Below, in pieces: positions 35,055 to 44,162 of a stretch of DNA of 48,378 bases. Source of the stretch: CADDYX01 sp045809925 (GTDB lineage: Bacteria > Verrucomicrobiota > Verrucomicrobiia > Chthoniobacterales > UBA10450); NCBI GenBank assembly GCA_045809925.1, contig JBJMWX010000013.1:1-48378 (forward strand), given 5' to 3'. The translations under genes were made by a program, and so were the position numbers. How positions within the stretch are numbered: position 1 is the first letter of the stretch; every line of letters starts with the position of its first letter. The notes beneath the pieces were generated by a model, which saw only the letters and a list, made by a program, of their open reading frames with translations, had not been told where the DNA came from and did no database searches.

Positions 35055-36641
35055 ATGAAGAAGACGACAACTTTGCCCGCCGGTGTGGAGATTCGCGGCG
35101 AGACCGCGGCCGGCTTCGACGAAATCCTTACGCACGACGCGCTCGCCTTGGTTGCGAAATTGCACCGCGAGTTTAACGGGAGGCGCAAGGAATGTTTGCA
35201 GCGCCGACAGGACCGTCAGGCGCGGCTCGATGGCGGAGAGTCGCTCGATTTTCTCACGGACACGAAGCAGATCCGCGACGGTAACTGGACCTGCGCCTCG
35301 ATTCCCGCGGATCTGCGCGATCGCCGGGTGGAGATCACTGGGCCGACGGACCGCAAAATGGTGATCAACGCACTCAATTGCGGCGCGAAAACGTTCATGG
35401 CCGATTTCGAAGACGCTAATTCGCCCACCTGGCCGAACATGATCGAAGGCCAGATCAACCTGCGCGATGCGATTCGGCGCACGATCAGTTTCAGCAGTCC
35501 AGAGGGAAAAGAATACAAGCTGAAGGATGACCTCGCTGTTCTGCTCGTCCGGCCGCGCGGCTGGCATCTGGTGGAGAAACATATGCTCGTGGACGGCGAA
35601 CCAGTCGCCGCTGGGTTGTTCGACTTCGGGTTCTACTTTTTTCAGAACGCGCGCGAGCTGCTGAGCCGCGGGAGCGGCCCATACTTTTATCTCCCTAAAA
35701 TGGAGAGCCATCTCGAGGCACGCATCTGGAACGACGCCTTCAATCTCGTTCAGGACGAACTCGGCATCCCACGCGGTACGATTCGCGCCACCGTGCTGAT
35801 CGAAACCATCCCGGCGGCGTTCGAGATGGACGAAATCCTCTACGAGCTTCGCGATCATTCCGCCGGGCTGAACTGCGGCCGGTGGGACTACATTTTTTCG
35901 TGCATCAAGAAGTTCCGGAACAAACCTGACTTCGTTCTTGCCGACCGAGCGTTGATCACAATGACAACGCATTTCATGCACTCCTACTCGCTCCTTTGCA
36001 TCAGGACATGTCACCGCCGAAACACCTTCGCGATGGGCGGAATGGCGGCTTTCATCCCGGTGAAGGATGACCCGGCCAAAAACGAGGACGCATTTGCGAA
36101 GGTTCGAGCCGACAAAGAACGGGAGGCGCGGGACGGCCACGACGGCACATGGGTCGCACACCCGGGCATGGTGCAGCTTGCCAGGGACGCCTTCGACGCC
36201 GTCATGCCGCGGTCGAACCAGATCGATCGCAAGCGCGATGATGTGGACGTCACCGCACGCGATCTGCTCGAATTCGGCCCGACCGAACCGATCACTGACG
36301 CTGGTTTGCGCCAGAACGTCAGTGTCGGTGTGCAGTACCTGGAGGCGTGGCTCCGCGGCCGCGGCGCGGTGCCGCTGTTCAATTTAATGGAAGACGCAGC
36401 GACAGCCGAAATATCCCGGGCACAGGTCTGGCAATGGATTCGTAACGAGCGTGGCGTTCTCGACGACGGCCGCAAGGTGACGAAGGAACTTTTTCGCACC
36501 GTTCTCGAGGAAGAGCTTGACAAAGTGAAGAGGTTCCGCGGCGACGAGTTCGACACGGCCCGGAGCCTGTTCGACAGGATTACGACAGACGATCACTTCG
36601 CCGAATTCCTGACCCTGCCCGCATACGATGAATTGGATTGA
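35055..36641 (+). CDS. aceB: Malate synthase A
   Basis: A 528-residue cytoplasmic enzyme condensing glyoxylate with acetyl-CoA to malate. Malate synthase A signatures: MADFEDANSPTW, RPRGWHLVEKH, the YLPKMESHLEAR loop and TVLIETIPAAFEMDEILYEL, then GRWDYIFS. The C-terminal domain ends in YDELD. Length matches the ~530-residue A form, not the longer G form. Isocitrate lyase starts directly after the stop, so both glyoxylate-shunt enzymes are co-expressed. Confidence 0.96.
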   Translation: MKKTTTLPAGVEIRGETAAGFDEILTHDALALVAKLHREFNGRRKECLQRRQDRQARLDGGESLDFLTDTKQIRDGNWTCASIPADLRDRRVEITGPTDRKMVINALNCGAKTFMADFEDANSPTWPNMIEGQINLRDAIRRTISFSSPEGKEYKLKDDLAVLLVRPRGWHLVEKHMLVDGEPVAAGLFDFGFYFFQNARELLSRGSGPYFYLPKMESHLEARIWNDAFNLVQDELGIPRGTIRATVLIETIPAAFEMDEILYELRDHSAGLNCGRWDYIFSCIKKFRNKPDFVLADRALITMTTHFMHSYSLLCIRTCHRRNTFAMGGMAAFIPVKDDPAKNEDAFAKVRADKEREARDGHDGTWVAHPGMVQLARDAFDAVMPRSNQIDRKRDDVDVTARDLLEFGPTEPITDAGLRQNVSVGVQYLEAWLRGRGAVPLFNLMEDAATAEISRAQVWQWIRNERGVLDDGRKVTKELFRTVLEEELDKVKRFRGDEFDTARSLFDRITTDDHFAEFLTLPAYDELD

Positions 36642-37943
36642 ATGATGAAAAAGCAAGCGGACAACGGACACTCACCGCGAGAGAGCGGCCGCATTCGGCC
36701 TAACGAGTGGAAAGGACAGCGCTGGACAGGTATCGAGCGCACCTACTCGGCTGAAGACGTTCGCCGTCTTCAGGGGACAGTGTTGATCGAGCACACGCTT
36801 GCGCGTCGCGGTGCGGAAAGGCTCTGGGACCTGCTCAACAAAGAGCCGTACGTGCATGCTCTTGGCGCACTGACCGGAAACCAGGCCGTGCAACAAGTCC
36901 GCGCCGGATTGAAGGCGATTTACTTGAGCGGGTGGCAGGTCGCCGCCGATGCGAACCTCGCGGGACAAATGTATCCGGATCAAAGTTTGTATCCGGCCAA
37001 TAGCGTCCCGGCGGTCGTGAAGCGAATCAACCAGGCGCTTCAGCGTGCCGACCAGATCGACCATGCCGAAGGCAAGTCAGCCACGGATTGGCTCGTCCCG
37101 ATTGTGGCGGACGCGGAAGCAGGATTCGGCGGGCCACTCAACGTTTTCGAGCTGATCAAGGCGATGATTGAAGCCGGTGCAGCGGGCGTTCATCTGGAAG
37201 ACCAGCTCTCGAGCGAGAAGAAGTGCGGTCATATGGGTGGCAAAGTGCTGCTCCCGACCGCGACCGCGATCCGTAACCTGATCGCCGGCCGGCTGGCCGC
37301 CGACGTTTGCAACGTGCCGACAATCATCATCGGGCGGACGGATGCTGCCGGCGCAACACTGATCACCAGTGACATCGACGAGCGTGATCGCGAATTCCTC
37401 ACCGGCGAACGGACAGCGGAAGGATTTTTCCGAGTGTACGCCGGCATCGACCAGGCGATCGCGCGCGCGATCAGCTACGCACCGTACGCCGACCTGCTCT
37501 GGTTCGAGACTTCGAAGCCGGACATCGTGGAAGCGAAGAAATTCGCCGAGGCTGTGCAGGAAAAATTCCCCGGCAAGCGGCTGGCTTACAACTGCTCACC
37601 GTCGTTCAACTGGAAGGCGAAGCTGGACGGCGCGGCGATCGGCAAGTTCCAGCGTGAGCTCGGCGCGATGGGCTACAAATTCCAGTTTGTAACCCTGGCC
37701 GGATTCCACGCGCTCAACTACAGCATGTTTAAGCTCGCGCACGGCTATCGTGACCGCGGCATGGCGGCGTATTCCGAGTTGCAGGAAGCGGAGTTCGCCG
37801 CGGAGAAGGATGGCTATAGCGCCACCAGGCATCAGCACGAAGTCGGCACCGGGTATTTTGATGAAGTGGCGAAGGTGATCGGGGGCGGCGATGTCTCGAC
37901 CGCCGCGCTCGCCGGATCGACCGAAGCCGAGCAGTTCAAATAA
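36642..37943 (+). CDS. aceA: Isocitrate lyase
   Basis: A 433-residue cytoplasmic enzyme splitting isocitrate into glyoxylate and succinate. The catalytic loop KKCGHMGGK carries Cys195. Substrate and Mg sites lie in IVADAEAGFGG and VHLEDQ, and CSPSFNW is present. Length matches the E. coli enzyme. It begins immediately after the malate synthase stop. A 76-bp palindromic element separates it from aceK. Confidence 0.96.
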   Translation: MMKKQADNGHSPRESGRIRPNEWKGQRWTGIERTYSAEDVRRLQGTVLIEHTLARRGAERLWDLLNKEPYVHALGALTGNQAVQQVRAGLKAIYLSGWQVAADANLAGQMYPDQSLYPANSVPAVVKRINQALQRADQIDHAEGKSATDWLVPIVADAEAGFGGPLNVFELIKAMIEAGAAGVHLEDQLSSEKKCGHMGGKVLLPTATAIRNLIAGRLAADVCNVPTIIIGRTDAAGATLITSDIDERDREFLTGERTAEGFFRVYAGIDQAIARAISYAPYADLLWFETSKPDIVEAKKFAEAVQEKFPGKRLAYNCSPSFNWKAKLDGAAIGKFQRELGAMGYKFQFVTLAGFHALNYSMFKLAHGYRDRGMAAYSELQEAEFAAEKDGYSATRHQHEVGTGYFDEVAKVIGGGDVSTAALAGSTEAEQFK

Positions 37944-37945
37944 GA

Positions 37946-38021
37946 TGTAGCGTCCGCTGTTTCAGCGGAGTTCCTGGCGTCGCGCCGTGTCGCGGATGTG
38001 CTGAGGAGAGCGCACTCTACA
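37946..38021. repeat. TGTAG...CTACA composite palindromic element between aceA and aceK
   Basis: The element begins TGTAG (37946) and ends CTACA (38021). The left half folds as CCGCTG-TTT-CAGCGG; the right half holds a GTGC/GCAC hairpin. Its left half matches, in the opposite orientation, the right half of the element inside the polymerase gene (47895-47955). Lying between aceA and aceK it could adjust the ratio of the two products by mRNA structure. Confidence 0.7.
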
Positions 38022-38056
38022 ACGAGAACATACGGAGGTGAGCGGCGGCCCTACTA

Positions 38057-39775
38057 ATGAGCGATAACGACACATCGATTCCACCCGCCTTGACCGATAG
38101 CCGCCTCGCCGCTCTGTGCGCCGAGGCAGCGCGTGATGCATTCATCGAGTACGAGACGCAATTCGACGAAATCACTCGCCGGGCGCGCGATCGTTTCCTG
38201 AAACGCGAGTGGCACGGCAGCTTCGATGACGCCCGCGAGCGACTCCGGCTTTATTCCCTCATCGTCGGCAGCGTGACCAATCGGGTGCGCGAGCTGATGG
38301 GCGATCGAATTGCAAACCGCGCGATCTGGAGTGCGACCAAGGCGGTTTACTCGGCGCACATTTCGCAGTCGCAGCGCTGGGACATCGCGGAAAGCTTTTT
38401 CAATTCGCTGACCCGCCGTGTCTTCGCAACCGAAGGTGTGAATCCCGCGATCGAATTCCTGGACACCGATTTCGATTCGCCACCAGCCGAAGTCGGTACG
38501 ATCACGCGCACCTATTCAGGACGCGGGGTGCCCGACCTCATCGTCCAGCTGCTCACCGACCAGTTTGGCGGCGGGCAATGGCAAGATTTGCCGGCTGCGG
38601 TGGAAATCGCGGCGCAGCGCCTCGCCCCGATTGATGCGATCGAAATGGTCGACGCTGTCTTTTATCGCGGCCGCGGCGCCTACCTGGTTGGACGGGTGAC
38701 CGGCGCGGGTGCCTCTCGACCGGTAGCGTTCTGCATTTTGCATCCGGACGATCGTCGTCTCACGCTGGACGCACTCCTGATCGGCGAAGCGGACCTGGCG
38801 ATCCTCTTTTCCTACACCCGCGCCTACTTCCGCGTCGATAGCCACTGCCCTTTCGCGCTCGTTCGATGGCTACGCGACGTGATGCAGCGGAAGCGGCTGG
38901 CGGAGCTCTACAACGCACTCGGTTACAACCGGCATGCCAAGACAGAGTTCTATCGCGATTTCGTCCACCACCTTCAGACTTCCGACGACTGCTTCATCGA
39001 AGCTGCGGGCACCCGCGGAATGGTCATGATCGTCTTCACGCTTCCAAGCTACGATGTTGTCTTCAAATTGATCCGGGATCGTTTTGACCAGCCGAAGGAG
39101 AGCGACCGGAACGAGGTGATGCGTCGCTACAAGCTGGTCTTCGAACACGATCGCGCCGGCCGGCTGATTGAGGCGCACGACTTCGAGCACCTGCGGATTC
39201 CGCGCTACCGATTTGAACGCTCCTTGCTCGATGAGCTACGGCGGGACGCCGCAGGCACCGTTCGCGCAGAAGAGGACGACATCATCATCGCGCATGCCTA
39301 CGTAGAACGACGCGTGCAGCCGCTAAACGTCTTCTTTGCTGAGGCGAACACCGAAGCAGCAATCGGCGCAGCCTGCGACTATGGGCAGGCAATCAAAGAT
39401 CTTGCCGCTTCCAACATTTTTCCCGGTGATCTGCTGACCAAGAATTTCGGCCTGACGCGGCGCGGCCGCGTGGTGTTCTATGATTACGACGAACTTTGCT
39501 TTCTGACCGATTGCAATTTTCGCGAGCTGCCGCAATCGCAAAGCTATGAAGAAGAGCTCTCAGCAGAGCCGTGGTTTTCTGTGCGTGAGAACGACATTTT
39601 TCCTGAGGAGTTCCCGCGCTTCCTCGCCTTTCCGGACCGAGCGCGGGCCGAGCTGATGGCGCGGCACGGTGATTTGTTCCATCCGGAGTTTTGGCGCCGG
39701 ATGCAAAGTCGATTGCGTGCCGGAGAGCTGCCGCAGGTCTTCCCGTACGCACCCGATCGCCGGCTTCTTGGGTAG
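38057..39775 (+). CDS. aceK: Isocitrate dehydrogenase kinase/phosphatase
   Basis: A 572-residue bifunctional enzyme that phosphorylates isocitrate dehydrogenase to push flux into the glyoxylate shunt and reverses this. Close to E. coli AceK in length and in blocks such as GTRGMVMIVFTLPSYD, EHDRAGR, YVERRVQPLNVF, NIFPGDLLTKNFG, GRVVFYDYDE and EPWFSVRENDIFPEEF. The gene order aceB-aceA-aceK is as in E. coli. AceK is best known from proteobacteria, so its presence in this background is notable. Confidence 0.95.
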   Translation: MSDNDTSIPPALTDSRLAALCAEAARDAFIEYETQFDEITRRARDRFLKREWHGSFDDARERLRLYSLIVGSVTNRVRELMGDRIANRAIWSATKAVYSAHISQSQRWDIAESFFNSLTRRVFATEGVNPAIEFLDTDFDSPPAEVGTITRTYSGRGVPDLIVQLLTDQFGGGQWQDLPAAVEIAAQRLAPIDAIEMVDAVFYRGRGAYLVGRVTGAGASRPVAFCILHPDDRRLTLDALLIGEADLAILFSYTRAYFRVDSHCPFALVRWLRDVMQRKRLAELYNALGYNRHAKTEFYRDFVHHLQTSDDCFIEAAGTRGMVMIVFTLPSYDVVFKLIRDRFDQPKESDRNEVMRRYKLVFEHDRAGRLIEAHDFEHLRIPRYRFERSLLDELRRDAAGTVRAEEDDIIIAHAYVERRVQPLNVFFAEANTEAAIGAACDYGQAIKDLAASNIFPGDLLTKNFGLTRRGRVVFYDYDELCFLTDCNFRELPQSQSYEEELSAEPWFSVRENDIFPEEFPRFLAFPDRARAELMARHGDLFHPEFWRRMQSRLRAGELPQVFPYAPDRRLLG

Positions 39776-39854
39776 GGCGGAGTGGCGCTGTTAAGCGGCG
39801 CAAGCCGGAGAGCTCGCCAGGCAGGTGATATTTTCGTAATCCGTAAAATAAGTT

Positions 39855-39884
39855 TTGACGTCTCGTCCGCAAAAAACTTATAAA
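39855..39884 (+). promoter_or_regulatory. Sigma-70-like promoter of the large exported protein gene
   Basis: TTGACG (39855-39860) and TATAAA (39879-39884) are separated by 18 bp in a locally AT-rich stretch, about 78 bp before the ATG at 39962. The AAGTTTT/AAAACTT arms around it could form a weak inverted repeat. Confidence 0.55.
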
Positions 39885-39961
39885 CGGTGCCGGCTTAGAG
39901 CACCCGCATCGATCGAGTAGCTCATACCGCTCCAAAACCTCGCTGAACCAAGACCACGCCC

Positions 39962-42900
39962 ATGCCCATGCAAAAACCAACCTCTAGTCGCGCCGGCTTC
40001 ATTAACCTGCGCGCGCTGATCGCAATCCTGCTTTGCGCGACTGGTACCACGCTCGCCGTGTGTGCTCTTCGGCCGGCGCCAAGCTCTGGCGCCGTAAGGC
40101 CGTCCGGCTGGCTCGCGCGATTCGCCGACCGCATCGCAGTTGATTCGGCGAGACCGACACTTGCCACGACTAGTCGGCGTGGAGGTGGTTCAGCCGCTCT
40201 AAACAGCCAGCCCGCAGAGCATGCGCAGGCTACTGGGCAAACCCAGGCGGCGACTACCTACACCGGTCCGGAACAGGATCATCGGCCTATTCAGGCGGTC
40301 CGAAGCGGCGAACTGCGGCACACGCGGCCTATCCCCCCATCGAAAGCTCCGAAGCACGATCATCCCGAGCCGATTCGTCCTCAGCCTCCGACTGCGAACG
40401 GCGGCCCAGAAGGGCCAATTCAGACGGCGCAGGGGCAGCAATACTCGGCGCCTTCACCGTCCGGCACCGGATTTGATGGCGTTGGCACCGGAACGGCCGG
40501 TTTCGTGCCGTCGAGCAATCCACCAGACGTGAACGGCCGCGTGGGCGCGACACAATTCGTGCAATGGAACAACTCGAGCTTTGCGATCTTCGATAAGGCG
40601 ACCGGCGCGCTGCAGTACGGCCCGGCTGCTGGCAACACACTCTTCCAGGCGCTCGGAGGCGTATGCGCGTCCCACAACGACGGCGATCCCGTGGTCTCCT
40701 ACGACATCCTCGCTGGCCGGTGGGTGCTCTCCCAGTTCGTTGTCGACGGTCCGAGCGGAAGCGCCTCGCATCAGTGCGTCGCGGTTTCCACCACATCGGA
40801 CGCGACAGGCGATTACTACCTGTATGACTTCGTGACCGACACGACGAACTTCGTCGACTACCCGCACACCGGTGTCTGGCCGGACGGCTATTACATGACG
40901 GGACATGTCTTCAATTCCGCCGGAACGACGTATCTGGCCGGCCGCGTTTATGTCTTCGAGCGCGACAAAATGATCGCGGGCCAGCCGGCGCGTAAGCTTC
41001 AGGCTGATCTGGCGAAGGATGGCGTGGGCATCCAGTACGGGTTCCTGCCCGCTGATCTCGACAGCGTAACTCCGCCGCCCGCAGGCGAAGCCGCGTTCAT
41101 TCTCGGACCAAACGCGCAGTTCACGAACCGGACCGACTCGACGCGCGTGAAAGTGACATGGGGCACGACGCCGACAATCGCGCTGACCTCCGCGGTGATC
41201 TCGACGACCGGCATCAGCAGCGCGCCATGCGTGAACAACACCAGCGCGCAGCAGAATCGCGATTGCGTGCCGCAACCTTCGCCGGCAGTCGGAGCAGACT
41301 ATCTCGACAACCTCGGCAGCCATTTCATGTATCGGATTGCGTATCGCAACAACGGCACGCAGGCCTCACCGCAGGAATCGCTCGTGGCGAGCTCGACCGT
41401 GCCCGGCAGCGCCAGCACGCCTGCGCACGGCGCGGTGAAGTGGTGGGAGTTCCGTAACGCGGGCAGCTCTACGACCGCGCCGACGGTGTTCCAATCCGGC
41501 ACGTTCGACCCGGATACCAGCTACCGGTGGATGTCGTCGGTCGCGATGGACAAGGATAGCAACATCGCGCTCGGCTACAGCAAATCGAGCACGAGCATCA
41601 AGCCGGGCATTTATATGACCGGCCGCCTCGCCACTGATGCAGCGGGAACAATGGGCGCAGAAACCACCGTCCAGGCAGGCCTTGGTGTGCAGACAAGCGG
41701 CGCCGGGAATCGCTGGGGCGATTACACCTCGATGACACTCGATCCCATCGACCAGTGCACCTTCTATTATACTAACGAGTACCTGAAGACGAACGGCGCC
41801 TTTAACTGGTCGACCCGCATCGCATCCTACAAATTTCCGTCCTGTGTCTCGGCGGCGGGAGTTTACGGTACCGTCACAGGCTCGATCACCTCAGCGGAAA
41901 CCGGCGCGCCGATCGAAGGTGTGACCGTCACGTTGAACAACGGCTACGCTGGCGCGAGTGACGCGAACGGCGCCTACACCATCACCGTCCCGGCAGGCAG
42001 CTACACCGCGACAGCCGCGGACGCGGATCGCAATTGCGCGAGCACTTCGCCCGCCTCGGCCACGGTCGCGCCGCAGGGTGGCGGCAGCGTGACGCAGAAC
42101 TTCGTCATGACCGGCGCCTCGAATCTGGAGTTAGCGGGCAAATCGACGAGGTGGGAAAATCCCGACACTGCCAGCTATACAATCGACGACTCCGGCGGCA
42201 ACAACAACGGCATCATTAACAAGGCCGAATGTGTGAAGCTGAACGTCGGTGTGAAGAACAACGGTTGCGGCAGCGAAAGCGCGATCTCGGGACACCTAAC
42301 TACGACGACGCCAGGCGTCACGGTGTTAGATGCCGATTCTACTTACGCCAACATGGCGATCGACGGCGCTGCTACAAACGCGGCGCCGTTCCGGATCTCG
42401 GTTTCAGACACATTCGTCTGCGGAACCGATATCGCACTCTCGCTCAACCTCACGTACGCCAGCGGCACGAAGACGCTCTCGTTGACTGTTCCGAGCTGCT
42501 CCGGCGGTGCGAATCAGACCATCCCGACGAGTTCCCTTACCACGACTGACGCTACCCAGAGCGATCGCCTTGGCCGCGATGGCGTGCCGAGCACCTGCTC
42601 CGGTAAGGCGAGCCCCGGCGGCGGTTTTGCCGGCACGAAGTATTACAAGACCTGGACATTTGCGAACACGAGCGGTGCGCCGCGTTGCTTCACGGTTACG
42701 ATCAACGCGGCCCTCGGTGGCGCGGGTGACATTGAAAGCGCCGCGTATGATCAGACCTACGATCCGACTAATCTGAGTCTGAATTACCTCGGCGATACGG
42801 GAATCAGCGGTCTTGGCACGACTGTCGGTAGCGCGACCTACTCGTTCACGGTTCCGGCGCAGCACAACTTCGTCGTCGTCGTGAACACGACCGGGACGAC

Positions 42901-43462
42901 AACCTCGTCGCAATTTAGCGGCACAGTTTCGGGCTTCGCCGACAATACGCCGGGCCCGGGTGCTTGCTCGAGTGGTGCGACCCCAACGCCGACGCCGACC
43001 GCCACGCCAACAGCGACTCCGGTTCCGACGGCAACACCAACACCAACACCGACAGCAACGCCGGTTCCGACGCCGACGCCAACACCGATTCCGACGGCAA
43101 CGCCAACCGCGACTCCGGTCCCGACGCCAACACCGACTGCAACCCCGACACCCGTTCCGGACTTTTCGCTCTCGATCACGCCGTCGTCAGCCACGGTTGG
43201 GCACAATGGCGGAACGGTCAGCTACACGGTGTCAGTGAATCGCACCGGTAGTTTCACCTCGCCGCTGACGATGTCCGTGAGCGGTTTGCCTGCGGGCGCC
43301 ACGGGAAGTTTCTCGCCAAACCCGGCGACCGGCTCGTCGACGACGTTGACAGTGACAGCCGCGGGTTCCGTCAATAAGGGCTCGTATCCGTTCACGGTCA
43401 CGGGAAGTGGCGGCAGCCCGGTAATTACTCACACGGCGAACGCAACCCTCGTATCCAAGTAG
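39962..43462 (+). CDS. Large exported protein with carboxypeptidase-regulatory-like domain, Pro-Thr repeats and Ig-like C-terminus
   Basis: A 1166-residue protein with an N-terminal signal or anchor segment (about 16-36). After a variable region comes a ~450-residue beta-rich domain (about 180-630; SSNPPDVNGRVGATQFVQWNN, DPVVSYD, RWGDYTSMTLDP), possibly a propeller, seen in hypothetical exported proteins. A carboxypeptidase-regulatory-like beta sandwich (about 633-716), a further beta domain, about 60 residues of Pro-Thr-Ala-Val repeats (1006-1065) and an Ig-like domain (1066-1166) follow. No sortase or PEP-CTERM motif at the end. Own promoter and terminator, so a single-gene unit. Function unknown; adhesion or matrix role is a guess. 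Confidence 0.75.
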   Translation: MPMQKPTSSRAGFINLRALIAILLCATGTTLAVCALRPAPSSGAVRPSGWLARFADRIAVDSARPTLATTSRRGGGSAALNSQPAEHAQATGQTQAATTYTGPEQDHRPIQAVRSGELRHTRPIPPSKAPKHDHPEPIRPQPPTANGGPEGPIQTAQGQQYSAPSPSGTGFDGVGTGTAGFVPSSNPPDVNGRVGATQFVQWNNSSFAIFDKATGALQYGPAAGNTLFQALGGVCASHNDGDPVVSYDILAGRWVLSQFVVDGPSGSASHQCVAVSTTSDATGDYYLYDFVTDTTNFVDYPHTGVWPDGYYMTGHVFNSAGTTYLAGRVYVFERDKMIAGQPARKLQADLAKDGVGIQYGFLPADLDSVTPPPAGEAAFILGPNAQFTNRTDSTRVKVTWGTTPTIALTSAVISTTGISSAPCVNNTSAQQNRDCVPQPSPAVGADYLDNLGSHFMYRIAYRNNGTQASPQESLVASSTVPGSASTPAHGAVKWWEFRNAGSSTTAPTVFQSGTFDPDTSYRWMSSVAMDKDSNIALGYSKSSTSIKPGIYMTGRLATDAAGTMGAETTVQAGLGVQTSGAGNRWGDYTSMTLDPIDQCTFYYTNEYLKTNGAFNWSTRIASYKFPSCVSAAGVYGTVTGSITSAETGAPIEGVTVTLNNGYAGASDANGAYTITVPAGSYTATAADADRNCASTSPASATVAPQGGGSVTQNFVMTGASNLELAGKSTRWENPDTASYTIDDSGGNNNGIINKAECVKLNVGVKNNGCGSESAISGHLTTTTPGVTVLDADSTYANMAIDGAATNAAPFRISVSDTFVCGTDIALSLNLTYASGTKTLSLTVPSCSGGANQTIPTSSLTTTDATQSDRLGRDGVPSTCSGKASPGGGFAGTKYYKTWTFANTSGAPRCFTVTINAALGGAGDIESAAYDQTYDPTNLSLNYLGDTGISGLGTTVGSATYSFTVPAQHNFVVVVNTTGTTTSSQFSGTVSGFADNTPGPGACSSGATPTPTPTATPTATPVPTATPTPTPTATPVPTPTPTPIPTATPTATPVPTPTPTATPTPVPDFSLSITPSSATVGHNGGTVSYTVSVNRTGSFTSPLTMSVSGLPAGATGSFSPNPATGSSTTLTVTAAGSVNKGSYPFTVTGSGGSPVITHTANATLVSK
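42979..43157 (+). repeat. Pro-Thr codon repeat tract in the large exported protein gene
   Basis: About 180 bp of degenerate tandem CCG/CCA/ACG/GCA codons encoding TPTPTAT- and TPVPTAT-type units. The tract links the beta domains to the Ig-like C-terminus and is prone to length change by slippage or recombination. Confidence 0.9.
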
Positions 43463-43507
43463 ACTCGCAGATGCCGGTATTACTCCGGTCGATTTGCAGC
43501 TGAATTC

Positions 43508-43541
43508 AAATGCCGGCGCGGCGATCCCGCGCCGGCATTTT
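43508..43541 (+). terminator. Strong hairpin terminator after the large exported protein gene
   Basis: A perfect 14-bp stem (43508-43521 with 43527-43540) and a 5-base loop CGATC. The arms end in AAAT/ATTTT, giving a short T run. It lies 45 bp after the stop codon at 43462. Confidence 0.85.
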
Positions 43542-43585
43542 CACAATGTGCAAAGCAGTGTTTGCTACGCTGAGGTGAAACGATC

Positions 43586-43673
43586 GCCGGTGGACGCACC
43601 GGCTGGATTTCGCCGGAACAAAGGACGGCGTATTTGCGTGGCAACACGCCGACACCCGAATAACTTTGTCCGG
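43586..43673 (+). other. Candidate structured leader upstream of the small secreted protein gene
   Basis: Hairpin GCCGGTG-GACG-CACCGGC (43586-43603) is followed by an outer pairing of CCGGAACAAAG (43613-43623) with CTTTGTCCGG (43664-43673). Inside it two stems compete: GCGTG-GCAA-CACGC, with a GNRA-type loop, and CGGCGT with ACGCCG. It matches no riboswitch class I know and may be another intergenic element. Confidence 0.3.
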
Positions 43674-43740
43674 TGAAGATCACCTATAGACGAGCGGGCA
43701 CAGTGTTGCGCGCCGTCGAGTTCGACAAAGCAGAAGCGCA

Positions 43741-44118
43741 ATGAGCGGCCGGCTCTTCAGTATTCTCGCCGTCGCGCTCATTCCATCTATCGTGACTGCC
43801 GAGACATCAACTCCAGGCGGAAGTGGCATTCAAGGCGTCATCCTGGTTTCGCCAAGCCGTCCCGGTCCGATTCGCAAGGATCAACCGAGCGCAGCGCCGG
43901 CCGGCAACGTCGAGTTCGTCGTCAAGAGAGGCGACGCACGCGTGACATCGTTCACGACCGACGCCGCCGGCGGGTTTCGCGTCGCGTTGCCGCCCGGCCG
44001 CTACACGATTTTGCGGGAAGATCCCGGAGCGAAAATCGGCCATTGGCAGTTCGAAGCCGAAGTCGCTCCTGGCCAGGTGCTCAAGGTGAACTGGACGGGC
44101 GACAGCGGCATGCGCTAA
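43741..44118 (+). CDS. Small secreted protein with carboxypeptidase-regulatory-like fold
   Basis: A 125-residue protein with a signal peptide (about 1-20, cleavage near VTAE). The mature part fits one prealbumin-like or carboxypeptidase-regulatory beta sandwich: GIQGVILVSP, NVEFVVKRGD, TDAAGGFRVALPPGRYTILRED. No catalytic motif. A similar domain occurs in the large exported protein upstream. Function unknown; convergent with the symporter gene. Confidence 0.7.
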   Translation: MSGRLFSILAVALIPSIVTAETSTPGGSGIQGVILVSPSRPGPIRKDQPSAAPAGNVEFVVKRGDARVTSFTTDAAGGFRVALPPGRYTILREDPGAKIGHWQFEAEVAPGQVLKVNWTGDSGMR

Positions 44119-44162
44119 CGGCGCTGAGCAGGTGCTTACCACCGTTGTCGGGGGCTTTCCGC

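Noticed and set aside
35007..36161. 384-codon minus-strand frame opposite aceB
   Set aside because: Antisense to malate synthase, which matches its family over its whole length.
39776..39961. c-di-GMP or other known riboswitch before the large exported protein gene
   Set aside because: No match to the class consensus that I know; a simple promoter explains the AT-rich segment.
42979..43157. Repeat tract considered as a CRISPR or minisatellite of non-coding type
   Set aside because: Units are codon-sized, degenerate and in frame, encoding Pro-Thr repeats; there are no spacers.
43400..43462. Sortase or PEP-CTERM anchor at the end of the large exported protein
   Set aside because: The C-terminus has no LPXTG-type or PEP motif, no terminal hydrophobic helix and no basic tail.
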